A stretch of DNA of 42,840 bases from positions 1 through 42,840 of the forward strand of contig JBQCIO010000235.1 of the NCBI GenBank assembly GCA_051953655.1. Reading direction: 5' to 3'. Source of the stretch: JBQCHF01 sp051953655. Its GTDB lineage: Bacteria > Actinomycetota > Actinomycetes > Motilibacterales > Motilibacteraceae. Under the pieces are notes generated by a model. The model was not told the origin of the DNA and made no database searches. It saw only the letters and a program-made list of their open reading frames with translations. This document shows positions 7,348-16,355 of this stretch, in pieces. The position numbers and the translations under genes are program-made. Numbering within the stretch: the first letter of the stretch is position 1; the number at the start of each line of letters is the position of its first letter.

Positions 7348-8472
7348 CTAGCGGGAGATGTCGACGAACGCCTTGTACGCGGCGTAGACCTTGGACGGGT
7401 CGACCGCGATGGGCCAGCCCTGGTGTAGCGGGTCGCCGACGGGGGCGTCCTTGCTCGCGGTGCCAGCCGTGACGGCCCGCTGGTTCCACGTGCCGGTGCC
7501 GGTGAACCACAGGACCGTCGTCGGCGGCACGGTGGCGTTCAGGCAGAAGTCGCACATCGCCTTGATCGACGCGGCCATGCCCGACCCGTCCACGTCGTGC
7601 GGGGACAGCGGACCCCACCCGTAGGTGCTGTCGAGCGTCGACAGCTTCGGGGCGATGCGGCGCGGGGCGTTGAACTCGTCGATGCCCCACCCGTAGCCGG
7701 GGTTCATGTAGCCGCGGGACTCGATGTCGTTGTACATCGACTGGAAGTCGGCGGCGTTGCGGTACGTGGTGCCGTACTGCTTGTAGCCCGGCGGCGTGCC
7801 CCGCGGGTTGTCGTAGATGTCCATGTGGCACTCGGTGCCGGCGGGCATCGTCGAGGCGTCGGGCACGTGCAGCGGGTTGAACGCGCCCGCGTTCCACGAC
7901 GGGTTGATGACCGCGATGCACCGGCCGTTCCCGGCGTCGCCGTCGCTGATGGCCTGGGCGAGGATCGGGAACGATGCGAGGTACTGCGCCATCGTGCGCC
8001 CCGTCGCCCCGTCGCCGCCCTGGTCGGTGGTGTGCAGGTTGTACTCGTGATGGAGGACGACCTGCACGTACCAGCCGGCAGGGACAGCGGCGGCGAACGA
8101 GCGCATCTGCGTCGCCAGCGCCGAGCTCGAGGAGGTCACCGAGGCGGGGTCGTAGGTGACGCTCATGTTGACCCGCTTGGCGGTGGTCACGCCGGTGATG
8201 CCGACGCCGGCGCCGCGGTAGCACAGGCCGCCGGGCTGGAAGTGGCCGGGCCCGAGGGTCGCGCCGCCGTTGTAGATGCGCGCGAACGGGATGCGCCCGA
8301 AGCGGTTCATCTTGTCGTTGCCGTCGGCGTCGAGGGTGTTGTACCCGAACGCGGTGGCGACCTGCGGGGCCGTCGGCGGGGGCGGCGGCGTGGGGGGCAC
8401 GCCGAGCTCGTCGGGACGCAGCCACGCGCGGGTGCCGTCCGAGCGCTTCGCCGCGTACCTGCGGACGGTCAT
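7348..8472 (-). CDS. Tail-associated glycosidase, GH26-like
   Basis: 374 residues. A short N-terminal domain and Pro-rich linker (VPPTPPPPP, about 25-34) attach a TIM-barrel-like domain from about residue 40. LHHEYN (E143) and GIDEFN (E266) are placed like the acid/base and nucleophile glutamates of family 26 glycoside hydrolases (mannanase type). Such proteins in actinophage tails probably cut host surface glycans during adsorption. The assignment rests on motif spacing and general pattern; the substrate is unknown. Confidence 0.6.
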   Translation of the reverse strand: MTVRRYAAKRSDGTRAWLRPDELGVPPTPPPPPTAPQVATAFGYNTLDADGNDKMNRFGRIPFARIYNGGATLGPGHFQPGGLCYRGAGVGITGVTTAKRVNMSVTYDPASVTSSSSALATQMRSFAAAVPAGWYVQVVLHHEYNLHTTDQGGDGATGRTMAQYLASFPILAQAISDGDAGNGRCIAVINPSWNAGAFNPLHVPDASTMPAGTECHMDIYDNPRGTPPGYKQYGTTYRNAADFQSMYNDIESRGYMNPGYGWGIDEFNAPRRIAPKLSTLDSTYGWGPLSPHDVDGSGMAASIKAMCDFCLNATVPPTTVLWFTGTGTWNQRAVTAGTASKDAPVGDPLHQGWPIAVDPSKVYAAYKAFVDISR

Positions 8473-8479
8473 CGCGCGC

Positions 8480-9286
8480 TCACAGGGGGAGTCGCACTTC
8501 GATCTGGTCGCCGGGCACCTTCGGGGTGGCCGTCAGATCCTGCGCGTAGGCGGTCGAGGTGTCGGCGCCGATGGTCGGTTCCTTGGTGACGTCGTACTGC
8601 ATCACGTAGGTGACGATCGTCGTCGGGTCGCTGGTCACGGTGGTGCGCGCGGGCCAGGTGCCGTCGGCGTTCTGGTAGACGAAGTACCCGCCGCTGCCGA
8701 CACTGGCCGGGATGTATGAGGCGGGGATCTTCCCGTCGGCGCCGAGGATCGGCATGGGCGGGGCGCTGGGGGCGATGTCGTCCCACGTCGAGGCCGCGCC
8801 GGACACCTCGGCCACGGGGATCTGCACGCGGGCGTCGCGGGCGTTGATCTGCGCCAGGGTGAACGTGCTGGCCGTGACGCCCTCGATGGTGACCTGGCCG
8901 CCCGTGCCAGCGGCGGCGAGCGCCTGCGTGGCCTTCTGGTCCGCGCTCGTGGCCGTCTGCAGCGCCGTCGAGGCGTTCGCGCCCGCGTTCAGCGAGTCGA
9001 CCTTACCCTCGGCCGAGATGAGCGGACCGACCCACGTCGACCCACCGTCGCCCGACACCTGGATCTGCGGCACGTCCGTCGTGGTGTACGACCAGTAGCC
9101 GTAGTCGTCGGTGGTGATGTCCGGCAGCGCGGCCAGCGTCGAGGCATCGCGCGCCTTGAGCACCGTGCCCGCGGCCGGACGGCGCGGCGCGGTGACGTTG
9201 CCGCTGCCATCGGGGTCGAGGGTGCCCGGAACCTCGACGAAGTGCGAAGGATCGACGTCCGTGCCGAAGTGGTGAACGGTAGCCAT
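8480..9286 (-). CDS. Minor tail protein
   Basis: 268 residues starting MATVHHFGTDVDPSHF. The N-terminal beta domain (residues 1-95) contains WSYTTTDVPQIQVSGDGG. A helical, Ala-rich segment follows (NASTALQTATSADQKATQAL, about 104-123), suggesting a trimeric coiled coil, then a beta C-terminal part (PILGADGKIPASYIP). This domain order is usual for a phage fibre or baseplate-linked protein. It lies between two other tail-tip genes. Confidence 0.6.
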   Translation of the reverse strand: MATVHHFGTDVDPSHFVEVPGTLDPDGSGNVTAPRRPAAGTVLKARDASTLAALPDITTDDYGYWSYTTTDVPQIQVSGDGGSTWVGPLISAEGKVDSLNAGANASTALQTATSADQKATQALAAAGTGGQVTIEGVTASTFTLAQINARDARVQIPVAEVSGAASTWDDIAPSAPPMPILGADGKIPASYIPASVGSGGYFVYQNADGTWPARTTVTSDPTTIVTYVMQYDVTKEPTIGADTSTAYAQDLTATPKVPGDQIEVRLPL

Positions 9287-9289
9287 CGG

Positions 9290-10234
9290 TCAGGCCCCCT
9301 TCGGGTACCAGTAGATGCCGTCGAGGTGGATCGAGTCGCAGTCGACCGACGGGATGAGGGTCACGCGACCAGGCGTCGGGGAGTTGTAGGCGTAGACCAT
9401 GACCCGCGCGAAAGCGATGGCGCCGACGCAGGCAACCACGAGCCGCCGGTTCTGGATGGGCGCCAGCGCCGCCGAGAACGACCCGACGGTGTACTCCGTG
9501 CCCGCCACGAACTTCGTCCCGCCGCTACGTCCGATGGCGCCCTGCAGCTCCATGCGGCCTGCGACGCGCGCGTACTGGGGTGGCACCGAGACATAGGGCA
9601 CGACCAGGCCGGTCGCCAGAGCCATGTTCTGCCACGACGGAGACAGCAGCGACGTCCACGCCTCACTGCCGGCCGTCGACCCACTGCGCAGGTGGATGTC
9701 CAGCATCCCCACGCCGCTCGGGTAGCCGGTGGTGATGAGCACCTGCCCGAACGAGAAGTCGGTCGGTGCCGGTCGGTTGGCGTTGGCGAACGCGAGGGGG
9801 TACTGCCACAGGCGGCGGTCGACGATCGCAGCCTGCGAGAGCACCTGCGAGGGCTGGCGGGTCACGTCCCACAGCGGGCAGAAGTCGCCGCCAGACGGCA
9901 CGGTGATCGCAGTCTTGACCGGGGCCGCGAGGTACAGCGGACCCGCCGGGTCAGCTTCCTTGGCGGGGTCGTACATGATGCCGATGGTGTAGGTCTTCGC
10001 CGAGCCCACGGCCGCCGCCAGCGTCAGCGCGTGCGCCGCCGTGACGCGGATCGCGAAGCCCCGGAACTGGTACTTGCCCACACCGATCGTCGCCGTGTCG
10101 TCGGTGGACGACAGGGTGATCGAGAACCACCCGACGTGCTCGGGGTCGAAGAATCCGGCCGGCCGCGAGTGCAGCTGCATCCACTGCGCGTGGTCGATGT
10201 TCGTGCCGACGATCGGGTACGACGTCGTCGTCAC
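9290..10234 (-). CDS. Minor tail/baseplate protein
   Basis: 314 residues from GTG 10234. It begins MTTTSYPIVGTNIDHAQW, an opening seen in proteins encoded directly after the Gp37-like tail protein in actinophages. The rest is a beta-rich structural sequence without catalytic motifs. It overlaps the upstream gene by four bases. Probably forms part of the tail tip and anchors the fibres encoded downstream. Confidence 0.6.
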   Translation of the reverse strand: MTTTSYPIVGTNIDHAQWMQLHSRPAGFFDPEHVGWFSITLSSTDDTATIGVGKYQFRGFAIRVTAAHALTLAAAVGSAKTYTIGIMYDPAKEADPAGPLYLAAPVKTAITVPSGGDFCPLWDVTRQPSQVLSQAAIVDRRLWQYPLAFANANRPAPTDFSFGQVLITTGYPSGVGMLDIHLRSGSTAGSEAWTSLLSPSWQNMALATGLVVPYVSVPPQYARVAGRMELQGAIGRSGGTKFVAGTEYTVGSFSAALAPIQNRRLVVACVGAIAFARVMVYAYNSPTPGRVTLIPSVDCDSIHLDGIYWYPKGA

Positions 10235-11364
10235 CGTGTCACCACCTTCCGCAGCGTCTTCCGCATGGCGAGGAACTCCTTCTGCGAGCGAGTGAGACCG
10301 GCGTCGGCCGTGCCGACGACGCCCTCGACGGAGACCGTCGGCGAGCCGGAGTCGACGGCGATGCGGGTGGTGAGCTGCCGCAGCCGGTCGACCACGCGCT
10401 CGTCGTCGAGGTCGAGGGTCACCAGCGCGCCAAGCGGGACGTCGACACCCAGGCGCAGGCCGGGGGAGTCTAGGATCGGCGCCGAGATGGACACCGGCTG
10501 CGAGCCCTCGGCGAGCGCGTCGTCACCGGCCTTGTCGAGCTCGGCGGTATCGGTGGTCTGCCGCTGGTCGATGAACGCCTCGACGCGCCGCCCCCACGTG
10601 GTCTCGGCGGTCGTGTCGGGCCGCTCGCGGAAGACTCGCGCCGTCCCCTCGCCGCCGCCACCGACCTCGGCGCGCGTCACGTCCGGCTTCGTGAGGGTGT
10701 AGGACCAGTCCTCGCCGAGCAGCCCGGGGCCGCCGAAGCCCGGCACGCCGTAGCGCGCCGTCGCCGACAGGTCCGGGGCCGCGGTCACCGTGGTCGCCAG
10801 CGTCGTGCCGGACTGCACCACCTCGACATCGAGCCCGGCCGCCGCACCGATGTCAGCCACCAGGCGGCCGAGGTTGTCGAAGCGCGCCGTGACCGTCACC
10901 GTGCCGCCGCGAGCTGACGACGCCGGCACCGTCAGCCCGGTGACCTTGCGGGCCGTGAGCGCGCTCGGGCCGGCGTTCGCGCTGATGTAGTGCAGCAGCA
11001 CCGTCTCGGCCGCGCCGGTCTGCACGTCGCCCACGTCGACCGTCTGCGCGGTGATCGCGTTCGTCGGCGTCGGGTAGACGATCCGCTCCCACAGCCGGAT
11101 CAGGTCGGACTCGAACGTCAGCGTGCACGTCCGGTCGCCCTTGCGCTGCAGGCTCGACAGCTGCCCGGAGAACCGCACCCCGGACTCGTCGGCCAGCGTG
11201 ACGCCGCCGTCGAGCGCGAACAGCGACCGCAGGTTGTCGGTGCGCCCCGTCACCTGCAGCGTGTCCGGCAGGTTCCAGCGCTCCACCAGCGTCGCCGACC
11301 AGTCCCGCACGATGTCGCCACGACCGAGCGTCGCCGTCCGACCGCGCAGGGTCCACGTCACCAT
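10231..11364 (-). CDS. Tail-tip protein, ReqiPepy6 Gp37-like (Tal-type)
   Basis: 377 residues from ATG 11364, which overlaps the end of the Dit-like gene. The arrangement (RGRTATLGRGDIVRDWSATLVERWN at the start, ETTWGRRVEAFIDQRQ in the middle, KEFLAMRKTLRKVV at the end) fits the Siphovirus ReqiPepy6 Gp37-like family, the counterpart of tail-associated hub proteins. It should form the trimeric hub that closes the tail tube below the distal tail protein. Position directly after Dit supports this. Confidence 0.75.
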   Translation of the reverse strand: MVTWTLRGRTATLGRGDIVRDWSATLVERWNLPDTLQVTGRTDNLRSLFALDGGVTLADESGVRFSGQLSSLQRKGDRTCTLTFESDLIRLWERIVYPTPTNAITAQTVDVGDVQTGAAETVLLHYISANAGPSALTARKVTGLTVPASSARGGTVTVTARFDNLGRLVADIGAAAGLDVEVVQSGTTLATTVTAAPDLSATARYGVPGFGGPGLLGEDWSYTLTKPDVTRAEVGGGGEGTARVFRERPDTTAETTWGRRVEAFIDQRQTTDTAELDKAGDDALAEGSQPVSISAPILDSPGLRLGVDVPLGALVTLDLDDERVVDRLRQLTTRIAVDSGSPTVSVEGVVGTADAGLTRSQKEFLAMRKTLRKVVTR

Positions 11365-12314
11365 GCGGTCTCCCACAGCGAGACGCCCGAGACGCGCGCG
11401 CGGGTGGTGTCGTCGGCGCCTGTCACCTCGATCGAGATGGAGGCATCACCGGGCGGCAGCGGTCGCCACTGCGGGGAATCACCGACCAGCGACCAGTCGC
11501 TCGCCCCGTTGTGCAGGCACTCGAGGTTCCGGCCCGTGTCGAGGTGGAACGAGTGGCCGGCGGCGACCGCGCCGATCGTCACGTCGAGGCCCTGCGGGCT
11601 CGTGATGTGCAGCGACGTCCACGGGCCCGTGCCGTCGATCACCGCGGCCGAGGGGACGTCACCGCCCACCGACACCGGCATCCCCGCGCCGAGCGCCACT
11701 GACGGGGAGATCGCGCGGGGGAAGGCATCGGCCAGGCTGTTCGACAGGAACGGGGCGGGCTTGGGTAGCGCCACCTCGGGCGTCGACCACGCATCGCCGT
11801 GCCAGTAGGGGTCGACCGCGAGGAGCCGCACGCCGACCATCCGCCACCACGAGAACTGCGAGCCGGCGTCGTAGTCGCCCTCGAGCCCCTCAAGGTACGT
11901 GCACCGCAGCGAACGCCGCGAGCCGTCCCCGTAGGCCACGAGATCGAACGTGCCCTCGTCGGCGACGTAGTCGGCGCTGCGGTAGTCCATGAAGCCGCGC
12001 ACCGTCGCCATCTGCGCGAGGTGCGTGCGCCAGTCCCGGTCGGACGGGCGCATCGACACGGGCAGGAAGACGACCCGCTCCTCGTCGCGGATCTCCTGCA
12101 GCCGCGACCCAGGCAGACCCGGCACCTTCTCGCGGATCACCTCGCGCGGCGGCACGTCGATGCCCGTGATGCCCGCGCGCGAGATCCACTCGTCGCCGTC
12201 CCAAGTGATGAGCTGGCGGCCGTCCACCGACTCGAACTCGAGGCGGCGCGTGTCCGGCGGGACCACGATGAACGGCGCCCGCACGCCCTGCACGACGTCC
12301 ACGAGGATCGGCAC
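11358..12314 (-). CDS. Distal tail protein (Dit-like)
   Basis: 318 residues from GTG 12314. The N-terminal half (about 20-165) has Dit-like features: PREVIREKVPGLPGSRLQEI, an FLPV strand and SWWRMVGVRLLAVDPYWHG, the last being a typical motif of distal tail proteins. The C-terminal half is a beta domain (galectin- or RIFT-like). It is the first gene after the tape measure, the usual Dit position. It should form the hexameric ring linking tail tube and tip. Confidence 0.78.
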   Translation of the reverse strand: MPILVDVVQGVRAPFIVVPPDTRRLEFESVDGRQLITWDGDEWISRAGITGIDVPPREVIREKVPGLPGSRLQEIRDEERVVFLPVSMRPSDRDWRTHLAQMATVRGFMDYRSADYVADEGTFDLVAYGDGSRRSLRCTYLEGLEGDYDAGSQFSWWRMVGVRLLAVDPYWHGDAWSTPEVALPKPAPFLSNSLADAFPRAISPSVALGAGMPVSVGGDVPSAAVIDGTGPWTSLHITSPQGLDVTIGAVAAGHSFHLDTGRNLECLHNGASDWSLVGDSPQWRPLPPGDASISIEVTGADDTTRARVSGVSLWETAW

Positions 12315-12327
12315 GCTCAGACCCCCC

Positions 12328-15177
12328 TCATCCGCTGTAGGTGGGCGTCATGGCGTCCTGCTCGCGCAGGCGCTGCACGACGGCGCTGGCGAGCCGCTCG
12401 ATGTCGGGGTTGACGACGCCGGTCACGTGGTAGTGCTTCTCGACCGTCGGCCGCGAGCTGCCCATGCGCAGCGAGCCCATGCCGGGCGCGTCGAAGTACC
12501 GCCCGACCGTGCCGCCGTCGGCGAACATGCCCGCGTTGATGGCCTTGAGCAGCCCGCGGTGCTTGCTCGCCTCGCTGGCGCGGATGACCTCCTCGCCGGG
12601 CGAGAGCAGCGCTGGGACGTTGTCCTGCCGCGAGCCACCCTGGCCGACCACGGTGCCGCCGTCGGCCTTGCGCACCACGCCCGAGCCGCTCGTCGTGACG
12701 ACGATGCCCGCACCGCCACCACCGCCGCGCGTGTAGGGCGTCGGCTGGCCGATGGTGCGGAACCGCGTGGTGATCGTCGCCTGGTAGTTGCCGGGGATCC
12801 GGTCGAGCGCGGCCTTGGCGTTGCGCGCGGGACCGCTCGCGCCGTCGGTGGCCTTGATGTTCGCCCGGTACGTCCCGGGGATCTCGTCGAGCGCCGCCGC
12901 GTACCTCTCGGCCGCGGTCCTCGAGTAGCCCGCCTTCTCGGCCTGCTTGATGAACTCAGCCTTGAGCGCCTGCGACTTCTTCGTCACAGCGGAGGCCGAG
13001 GCACCCGTGTCGGCGTACGCCTGCACGAGGTCGTACGCCTTCTGTGCCGTCGTGCGCAGCGCCTCGCGGTTCGCGATCGCCTTGGCGCTGTAGCCCTCGG
13101 TCTGCTTGCCGTTCTCCTTGATCGACGCGCGCAGGTCCAGCAGGCTCGACTTCCACGAGTCGGTGGCCTCCTCGACCGAGAACGTCTGGTCGAACAGGTG
13201 CTTGAGCGCCTTGTCGAAGCCGTCCACGTCGAGCGTCGCGTCGCTGGCCGCCTGCCCGACGCCAGCCACACCACCAGCCACGCCGGCCGCCGACTTCGCC
13301 GCGAGCGTCTGCTCGTTGTCGGCCGCCGCGAGCGCGTCGGAGTAGCCCGGCATCAGCTTGCGCAGTGTGTCGATGCTGCCGCCGCCGGCCTGCCACTGCT
13401 GGGCGAGCACCTCGAACTGGCTGGCCGCCAGGTCCGCGTGCCCCGACGAGACGAGCTGGCCGAGCGCGTCGCCGATCGTGTTGACCTGCTCGATCAGCTT
13501 CGTTCGCTCCGCCGAGCCCTCGGACCCGCCGAACGACTGGATCTCGCCGGCGAAGTCGTTGAGCCGGTCGAGCAGGCTCGGCTCAGCGAGCTTGCGCGCC
13601 GCGTCGGCCAGGCTGTTGACGTTGTACGACGTGATGAGCCCGGCGCCGCGCTGGATGCCAGCGAAGCCCGCGTTGATCTTGTCGAGGCCGACGTCGTTGA
13701 GGTCGAGGAGCGCCTGCTCCATCTCGTTGACCGACATCGACGCCGGGCCCATGCTGCGGTAGAGCGCGTCCGCAGCCGACGCCAGTGCGATGTAGCCGGC
13801 CACCGCACCCGCGGCCTTGCCGGCACGCGACAGGCCCGTGGTGACGGCCGGCGCCTCCGCCTTGAGCGTGCGGAACGCCTTGATCGTCTCGGTGATGCGC
13901 GGCAGCATCAGCAGGAAGCCGCCAGCGGTCAGGGCGGTCGCGCCCGTCACGGCACCCAGGCCGAGCGCGGCACCCTGCAGTGGCCGAGGCAGGTCGCCGT
14001 AGCCCTTGACGACCGCCGTGACGCCCTGCGTCATCGTGCGCAGCGTGCCGTTGGCGACCGAGCCGGACTTGATGAGGTCGTTCTCGAGCGCGGCCCGCAG
14101 CTTCGCCAGGTCGCCCTTGAGGTTGTCCATCTTCCCGGCGGCCTGCTGGGCGGCGAAGCCGGTCTCGTTGACCGACTTCACCCAATCGGCGTTGACCTTC
14201 GCGCCGTCGCTCATCAGGATGTTCGCGCCCTGGATGGCGTGCGCGCCGAACAGCACCGCGAGCGCGTGGTTGCGCACCTCGGGCGTCAGACTGCCGAACG
14301 ACTTCTGCAGGCGACCGGCGAGCTCGGACGAGTTGACCATCTCGCCGTTCGCGTCGGTGATCGAGAAGCCGTACTGCTCCATCAGGTCGCGCGCCTGCTT
14401 CGACGGGTTGACCAGCTGCAGCAGCATCTGCCGCAGGAGGGTTCCGCCCTTCTCGCCGATCTGCGCGTTCTGCGCGAACTCGGCGAGCGTGCCGACCGTC
14501 TCCTCGAGCGACCACCCGAACTGCGCAGCCACCGTGCCGGCCGACGACAGCGCCTGGCCGAGATCGCCGACACCACCGAGCGCCTTGTCGGCGCCGGCCG
14601 CCAGAAGGTCGGCGATGTGCGGCACGTCCTGGCCGGACAGCTTGAACTGCGTCATGGCCGACGCGGCGATGGTGGTGGCCTCGCCAACGTCGATCTGCCC
14701 GGCCGCAGCCAGCCGCAGCGCGCCGACCAGGGCGCCGCCGAGGATGTCCTTCACCGACAGGCCGGCCTTGACCAGCTCAGTCTCTGCCTCAGCGGTCTGC
14801 GAGGCCGAGAAGCCGATCGCCTGACCCATGCTCAGGGCGGCGTCGGTCAGCTGCACCATCTCGCGCGACGTCGCGTGCGAGAGGGTCTTCACCTGCGACA
14901 TCTGCGCGTCGAAGTCCGCGAAGGTCTTCACCGACAGCGCGATGCCGGCGGCGACCGCGGCGCCCGTGACGATCAGCGCGCGGCCGGCCGTCTCCCACTG
15001 CGCCTTGTTCTTCGACGCCGACGCGATCATCCGCTCGGAGGCGGTGCTCGCGCGCTGGCTGGACTTCTCGGCCTCGTCGCCGACGCCCTTGACGGCCTTC
15101 GTCGCCTCGGCCATGCCCCGCTTGAGACCATCGACCTCGGCGCGCAGCCGGACCACAACACTGCGATCGGCCACCAC
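12328..15177 (-). CDS. Tail tape measure protein
   Basis: 949 residues from GTG 15177 (GTG 15174 is equally possible), the longest gene. An N-terminal coiled coil (about 10-50) precedes a TP901-type tape measure core with FADFDAQMSQVKTLS, GFSASQTAEAETELVKAG and ALVGALRLAAAGQ. Hydrophobic helices near 65-85 and 405-425 fit membrane passage during injection. At about 1.5 angstrom per residue the predicted tail length is about 140 nm (rule of thumb). It follows the tail assembly chaperones, interrupted only by an opposite-strand membrane gene. Confidence 0.95.
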   Translation of the reverse strand: MVADRSVVVRLRAEVDGLKRGMAEATKAVKGVGDEAEKSSQRASTASERMIASASKNKAQWETAGRALIVTGAAVAAGIALSVKTFADFDAQMSQVKTLSHATSREMVQLTDAALSMGQAIGFSASQTAEAETELVKAGLSVKDILGGALVGALRLAAAGQIDVGEATTIAASAMTQFKLSGQDVPHIADLLAAGADKALGGVGDLGQALSSAGTVAAQFGWSLEETVGTLAEFAQNAQIGEKGGTLLRQMLLQLVNPSKQARDLMEQYGFSITDANGEMVNSSELAGRLQKSFGSLTPEVRNHALAVLFGAHAIQGANILMSDGAKVNADWVKSVNETGFAAQQAAGKMDNLKGDLAKLRAALENDLIKSGSVANGTLRTMTQGVTAVVKGYGDLPRPLQGAALGLGAVTGATALTAGGFLLMLPRITETIKAFRTLKAEAPAVTTGLSRAGKAAGAVAGYIALASAADALYRSMGPASMSVNEMEQALLDLNDVGLDKINAGFAGIQRGAGLITSYNVNSLADAARKLAEPSLLDRLNDFAGEIQSFGGSEGSAERTKLIEQVNTIGDALGQLVSSGHADLAASQFEVLAQQWQAGGGSIDTLRKLMPGYSDALAAADNEQTLAAKSAAGVAGGVAGVGQAASDATLDVDGFDKALKHLFDQTFSVEEATDSWKSSLLDLRASIKENGKQTEGYSAKAIANREALRTTAQKAYDLVQAYADTGASASAVTKKSQALKAEFIKQAEKAGYSRTAAERYAAALDEIPGTYRANIKATDGASGPARNAKAALDRIPGNYQATITTRFRTIGQPTPYTRGGGGGAGIVVTTSGSGVVRKADGGTVVGQGGSRQDNVPALLSPGEEVIRASEASKHRGLLKAINAGMFADGGTVGRYFDAPGMGSLRMGSSRPTVEKHYHVTGVVNPDIERLASAVVQRLREQDAMTPTYSG

Positions 15178-15207
15178 GCCTCCCTCGGTCGGTGTTCACT
15201 GGAGGGC

Positions 15208-15408
15208 ATGGACCAACACACGGAAGCCACCGCGGTCGACCGGCGCCGTCGGCTGTCTAACTGGTGCTTCGGGATCGGCGTCGCACTGCTCGCCTGGGCG
15301 CTCGTGGGTGCCCTCAGCAACGGCAGCAGGGGGCTGCCCGCCGTCGGCTGGCTGGTCGGGCTCCTCGGGCTCGTCCTGCTGGCCGTCGGGCTGCTACGTC
15401 GCCCCTAG
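15208..15408 (+). CDS. Small two-helix membrane protein, opposite strand, between TAC and tape measure
   Basis: 66 residues (MDQHTEATAVDRRRRLSNW...). A basic N-terminus is followed by two strongly hydrophobic helices (about 20-36 and 46-62) separated by a short loop (NGSRGLP). It reads rightward and fills the only sizeable gap (15178-15393) between the tape measure start and the chaperone end. GGAGGG lies just before ATG 15208. Its last 15 bases overlap the end of the frameshifted chaperone. It looks like a moron gene, possibly expressed from the prophage, for example for superinfection exclusion. No homologue is recognised and the function is inferred only. Confidence 0.6.
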   Translation: MDQHTEATAVDRRRRLSNWCFGIGVALLAWALVGALSNGSRGLPAVGWLVGLLGLVLLAVGLLRRP

Positions 15409-15771
15409 GTAGGACGGGTTCGGCTCGAAGCCCTCGTCGTAGGAGCGGTCGACGATCGCGACCTTGCGGCCCGGCTCAGCACGCTCGTCGGCCTGCGCCT
15501 CCTGCGCGACCCGGCACGCCTGGCAGAGGTGCTCAACCTTCTCGTAGTAGCCCTCCATGTCGAGGTTGTAGGCCCTCGACACCGGGTGTCCGCACGAGCA
15601 CAGCGACGACTCGTAGATCGTCAGCGCCATCGCCAGCACGCGGTCGCGCAGCGTCCACTTCTTGCGCCCGAAGCGGATGAGCCCGTGCGGGACGCCCCAC
15701 GAGCGCGCGGTGCGCAGCTGGGTGACTACCGCGGCCCAGCGCGGCCGGGCGAGGACTTCCGCGAGAAAGGG
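15394..15771 (-). CDS. Tail assembly chaperone, frameshifted extension (G-T type)
   Basis: Open frame reached by a -1 shift at 15765-15771 from the upstream chaperone frame. It has no start of its own in a sensible place. The extension reads RPFLAEVLARPRWAAVV, then LRDRVLAMALTIYESS, two cysteine pairs (CSCGHP and CQAC) and ends SYLGAT. The fusion product from 16313 is about 306 residues. In siphophages this long form recruits the tape measure protein during tail assembly. The TAG stop at 15394 lies next to the plus-strand membrane gene. Confidence 0.8.
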   Translation of the reverse strand, partial: PFLAEVLARPRWAAVVTQLRTARSWGVPHGLIRFGRKKWTLRDRVLAMALTIYESSLCSCGHPVSRAYNLDMEGYYEKVEHLCQACRVAQEAQADERAEPGRKVAIVDRSYDEGFEPNPSYLGAT

Positions 15772-16313
15772 GCGCTCACCGACGGATCCTCGCTCATCGC
15801 CTTCTGCAGCGTGCTGAACAGCTGCAGCACGACGGCCTCGCCGAGCCGGTCCTTGAGCTTGAGGATCTGCGGGCCCGTGATACCGGCAGCGGTCGATCCG
15901 TCCGCACGCTCGACGCGCACGACAGCGGCCGCGATCTGGTAGGCCGTGTAGTCCGCGTTCTCGTCCTTGGCCGGGTCGCCGCTGCGCTTCGCGGCCTTCT
16001 CGGCGGCCTTCGCGGCGGTGCGGATCTCCTCGGGCGTGAGCGCCTTGAGGTACCAGACCGCCTTGCTCGCCTCGATCTGCTGCTCGACCTGCTCCATCTC
16101 GGCCTCGAGTGCACCGAGGGTCGTCTCGGTGACCGACGCCTCGCGCTCGGAGCGCTGCAGCGCCTCGTACTGGCGCAGCAGCTCCTCGGCCTGGGCGATG
16201 AGGTCGCCGCGGCCGACGATGACGCAGGAGCGCTCCGTCGGCTTCGTGCCGTCGATCCACGCGTCGAGGTCGAAGTCGGCGGGGGCGATGTCGTCGTGCT
16301 CGGTGGTGCTCAT
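15726..16313 (-). CDS. Tail assembly chaperone, short form (G type)
   Basis: 195 residues from ATG 16313 (MSTTEHDDIAPADFDLDAW). The middle is strongly helical (about 40-115, LEAEMEQVEQQIEASKAVWY). It lies between the major tail protein and the tape measure, and its 3' end carries the slippery heptamer at 15765-15771. It should coat and hold the tape measure protein before tail tube polymerisation. The last 15 or so residues are replaced in the frameshifted product. Confidence 0.88.
   Translation of the reverse strand: MSTTEHDDIAPADFDLDAWIDGTKPTERSCVIVGRGDLIAQAEELLRQYEALQRSEREASVTETTLGALEAEMEQVEQQIEASKAVWYLKALTPEEIRTAAKAAEKAAKRSGDPAKDENADYTAYQIAAAVVRVERADGSTAAGITGPQILKLKDRLGEAVVLQLFSTLQKAMSEDPSVSAPFSRKSSPGRAGPR
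15765..15771 (-). other. Programmed -1 ribosomal frameshift site (CCCTTTC)
   Basis: On the minus strand the chaperone frame reads C CCT TTC, a canonical X XXY YYZ heptamer. After a -1 slip the ribosome reads CCC TTT and enters the downstream frame ending at 15394. The site lies about 40 bases before the stop of the short form, as is usual for tail assembly chaperones. Confidence 0.85.
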
Positions 16314-16355
16314 GGATCCTCCTGGCCGGTGTCCTGGCCGGATGGTGGGTGAAGC

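Noticed and set aside
5501..7351. 616-codon plus-strand frame across tail genes
   Set aside because: Low-complexity Arg/Ala/Gly sequence opposite well-formed tail genes; a shadow frame.
6263..8425. 720-residue version of the tail protein at 6263-7333
   Set aside because: The first half is the out-of-frame image of the GH26-like gene; ATG 7333 is a natural start.
11989..15408. Very long plus-strand open frame opposite the tape measure gene
   Set aside because: It mirrors the tape measure frame, is Arg/Gly/Ala-rich without domains and is the usual shadow in GC-rich DNA. Only the last part (15208-15408), in a real gap, is kept as a gene.
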